This document shows positions 62,161-64,000 of a stretch of 64,000 nt of DNA, piece after piece (the first letter of the stretch is position 1; each line of letters starts with the position of its first letter). The notes under the pieces were generated by a model. The model was not told where the DNA came from and did no database searches. It was given only the letters and a program-made list of their open reading frames with translations. This DNA is from an uncultured Bacilli bacterium (lineage in GTDB: Bacteria; Bacillota_I; Bacilli_A; RF39; UBA660): NCBI GenBank assembly GCA_947632495.1, contig CANRPL010000001.1, positions 1-64,000 of the forward strand. The letters are read 5' to 3'. The translations under genes were made by a program, and so were the position numbers.

Positions 62161-62624
62161 AAGAAGTAATTGATTTATTAAGAGATAAAGGATATACCGT
62201 TGCGACGATGGAATCCTGTACAGGTGGAGGTATCGCTAATGCGATTACCAATATTGAAGGCGCTAGTGATGTTATTAAGTTTAGTGCGGTAACATATGCG
62301 AATGAATTTAAAGAACGCATGGGAGTAAGTAAAGATACAATTGATACTTATAGTGTCTATAGTGAAGAAGTAGCTAAAGAGATGAGTTATCAAATTACTA
62401 AATGGGCTAATTCCAATTATGGGGTCGGTATTACTGGTAAATTAAATAATGAAGATGTTCGCAATACTCGGGGTAATTTAAATACAGCTTTTATTAGTAT
62501 TTATGAGACTATGACCGATACTTATTATACTTATAAAGTAGATGTTAAAGGGGATAATCGAATAGCTAGTAAAGATTATCTTATTGCCTTTGTTGTCGAA
62601 CGTTTAAAAGAAATATTGAAATAG
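62157..62624 (+). CDS. pncC: NMN deamidase (CinA C-terminal domain)
   Basis: 155 residues, a stand-alone PncC domain: ATMESCTGGGIANAI at 15-29 with the catalytic Ser, VTYANEFKERMGVS near 46 and GVGITGKLN near 88. It converts nicotinamide mononucleotide to nicotinate mononucleotide, recycling the NMN made by NAD-consuming enzymes. The CinA N-terminal domain is absent. Position between nadD and nrtR supports the assignment. Confidence 0.88.
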   Translation: MKEVIDLLRDKGYTVATMESCTGGGIANAITNIEGASDVIKFSAVTYANEFKERMGVSKDTIDTYSVYSEEVAKEMSYQITKWANSNYGVGITGKLNNEDVRNTRGNLNTAFISIYETMTDTYYTYKVDVKGDNRIASKDYLIAFVVERLKEILK

Positions 62625-62633
62625 GAGGTAATT

Positions 62634-63458
62634 ATGTATAGTAGTGAAGAAGAATTTTTAAAAGCTTATGATCCTAACAAGTTTGAACGCTTATCACTTA
62701 CAACAGATATTTTAATTATGAGTGTATCTAGTGAGAAAGAAAACAATTATCGTAAATTAAGTAAAAAATATTTTAGTATTTTACTTGTCAAAAGAGATAA
62801 TTATCCTTTTAAAGATATGTGGTGCCTACCTGGTGGTTTCGTTAAGATTGATGAAAATTTAGAAGATGCTCCTAAACGTATTTTAAAAGATGAGACCAAT
62901 CTTCATAATATATATTTGGAACAACTATATACCTATGGTGATGTTAAACGTGATCCTAGAATGCGTATTATCAGTACTTCTTATATGGCGTTAGTTGATA
63001 AATCAACGCTAAAGGATTCTTTAGCGCCTAATGCTTCATGGTTTAATGTTACCTATCTAGAAGATGAGAAAAATATCGATGTCACATTAGATAATGGAAA
63101 AGAAACAATTAAATTTAAAATTGGCAAAACTTTAAAAGAGTTAACTACCGATCGTTATAAATTTACCATTTTAGAAAATGATAAATTAGCTTTTGATCAT
63201 CCTCTTGTCATTGCGGCTGGGGTAAGTCGTCTTCGAAATAAAATAAATTATACAGATATTGTTTTCAATATGATGCCAGAGTATTTTACGCTAGGAGAAT
63301 TACAACAAGTTTATGAAGTCATTTTAGGAAAAAAACTATTAGATCCTGCTTTCCGTCGAATCATTGCTAATAAAGTAGAAAAGACCAATAAAGTACAAAG
63401 TGGTGGTGGCCACCGACCTTCCGCTTTATTCAGGTATAAAAATGCGAAGAAAAATTAA
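62634..63458 (+). CDS. nrtR: NrtR-type NUDIX transcriptional regulator
   Basis: 274 residues. An N-terminal NUDIX domain (about 20-160) with an altered Nudix box (GGFVKIDENLEDAPKRILKD...): the first Glu is kept but RE is replaced by RI and EE by DE, so the catalytic site is impaired. A C-terminal winged-helix part (about 205-265) has LGELQQVYEVILGKKLLDPAFRRI and KVQSGGGHRP, typical of NrtR. NrtR represses NAD genes and is released by ADP-ribose. Encoded in the operon it would regulate. RBS AGGAGGTAATT. Confidence 0.9.
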   Translation: MYSSEEEFLKAYDPNKFERLSLTTDILIMSVSSEKENNYRKLSKKYFSILLVKRDNYPFKDMWCLPGGFVKIDENLEDAPKRILKDETNLHNIYLEQLYTYGDVKRDPRMRIISTSYMALVDKSTLKDSLAPNASWFNVTYLEDEKNIDVTLDNGKETIKFKIGKTLKELTTDRYKFTILENDKLAFDHPLVIAAGVSRLRNKINYTDIVFNMMPEYFTLGELQQVYEVILGKKLLDPAFRRIIANKVEKTNKVQSGGGHRPSALFRYKNAKKN

Positions 63459-64000
63459 TCGTGTATGGTTGTACTATAACGATAATGAAGTATCTAAAAA
63501 AATAGCTGAAGAGACGGAAGAATTGCTTCGTAAATATCATTTTGCGATTGTTGATGAAGATTATGATTTAGCTATCGCTATTGGTGGGGATGGTTCTTTT
63601 CTTAGAATGCTTAAGCATACGAATTTCAAAACTGATACTTATTATGTTGGTATCAATGCGGGAACTCTTGGCTTTTTACAAGAAATTAAACCAGATGAAA
63701 TTGAATTATTAATTGCTCGTATTAATAATAATGATTTTAAAAAAGAAGAACTTAGTATTCAAGAAAGTATTATTACAACAAAAAAGGGTGTCGATAAATT
63801 TTTATCATTAAATGAAGTTGTCGTTCGTGATAAAAAATTAAATGTAACTTATTTCAATGTACTGGTCGATGATATTTTACTAGAAACTTTTGCTGGAGAT
63901 GGTATTTTAGTTTCAACATCGATTGGTTCAACAGCTTACAATTTAAGTTTTAATGGCAGTATTGTCTATAGTGACTTGCATACGCTTCAGATTACGCCAA
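63442..64000 (+). CDS. nadK: NAD kinase (5' part, cut by window edge)
   Basis: 186 codons to the edge. GGDG motif in IAIGGDGSFLRML (about 47), NAGTLGFLQEI (about 72), LNEVVVRDKK (about 124) and GDGILVSTSIGSTAYNLS (about 154), in the order of NAD kinases. It phosphorylates NAD to NADP. The ATG lies inside the end of nrtR (17 bp overlap). Confidence 0.93.
   Translation, partial: MRRKINRVWLYYNDNEVSKKIAEETEELLRKYHFAIVDEDYDLAIAIGGDGSFLRMLKHTNFKTDTYYVGINAGTLGFLQEIKPDEIELLIARINNNDFKKEELSIQESIITTKKGVDKFLSLNEVVVRDKKLNVTYFNVLVDDILLETFAGDGILVSTSIGSTAYNLSFNGSIVYSDLHTLQITP

Overview
The window is about 64 kb of AT-rich chromosome (my estimate is roughly 30% GC) from a cell-walled Bacillota. Genes are densely packed, almost all on the + strand, use the standard bacterial code (TGA is a stop), and carry Shine-Dalgarno sites of the AAAGGAGGTGAT type. 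A membrane-anchored MurF, a D-Ala-D-Ala ligase, LCP, VanW and Dlt-type proteins show that the cell makes peptidoglycan. Small gene families without recognisable names, short leaders and a salvage-only NAD pathway suggest a host-associated Bacilli lineage such as the uncultured RF39 or Erysipelotrichales-like groups. That placement is inference. I see no prophage, insertion sequence, CRISPR array or rRNA.

Layout. 1-8.7 kb: tail of an unknown gene, tmRNA, an APH(3')-type kinase, a membrane-anchored exported protein, three tandem ~500-residue paralogues of unknown function interrupted by tRNA-Gln(CUG), and a Ppx/GppA-like phosphatase. 8.8-15 kb: a MacB-like ABC exporter pair convergent with an LCP cell-wall ligase, then a coiled-coil protein ending in a degenerate metallophosphoesterase domain. 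15-20 kb: small membrane proteins, two XRE-type regulators, two lipoproteins, an unusual tRNA-Gln(UUG) and a cryptic transglutaminase-like protein. 20-31 kb: a CtpE-like P-type ATPase overlapping a ZIP transporter, DNA polymerase IV, an NfeD-like protein, an alpha/beta hydrolase, murF-ddl, a GT2 glycosyltransferase, a YerB-like protein, an HD protein and tRNA-Arg(CCU). 31-39 kb: a cell-surface block with an O-antigen-ligase-like polymerase, a repeat-bearing surface protein, a phosphopantetheinyl transferase, VanW, DltA and DltC without DltB or DltD, and a GDPD-like protein. 39-48 kb: mostly unassigned cytosolic proteins, including an HD phosphohydrolase, an HExxH protein, a cysteine-protease-like protein and a paralogous pair, with 5-formyl-THF cyclo-ligase and a HIT protein among them.

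48-64 kb is dominated by NAD metabolism: pncA, pncB, a NUDIX hydrolase and nadE in one operon; prs; then nadD, pncC, nrtR and nadK in a second operon. Together they form a complete route from nicotinamide or nicotinate plus PRPP to NAD and NADP, with NMN deamidation for recycling and a NUDIX-winged-helix repressor. The promoters of both operons have the same design, TTGACA-17 bp-TATAAT followed at once by the palindrome TGTTAnTAACA, which I propose as the NrtR operator. Inserted between these NAD genes are a large VWA pilin-like surface protein and a three-gene cassette built around an SF2 helicase with four helicase-associated repeats.

Two genome-wide habits stand out. Many promoters are extended -10 elements (TGNTATAAT) only 15-30 nt before the start codon, so leaders are very short. 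Many genes end inside their own terminator, with the stop codon lying in the hairpin stem or loop.
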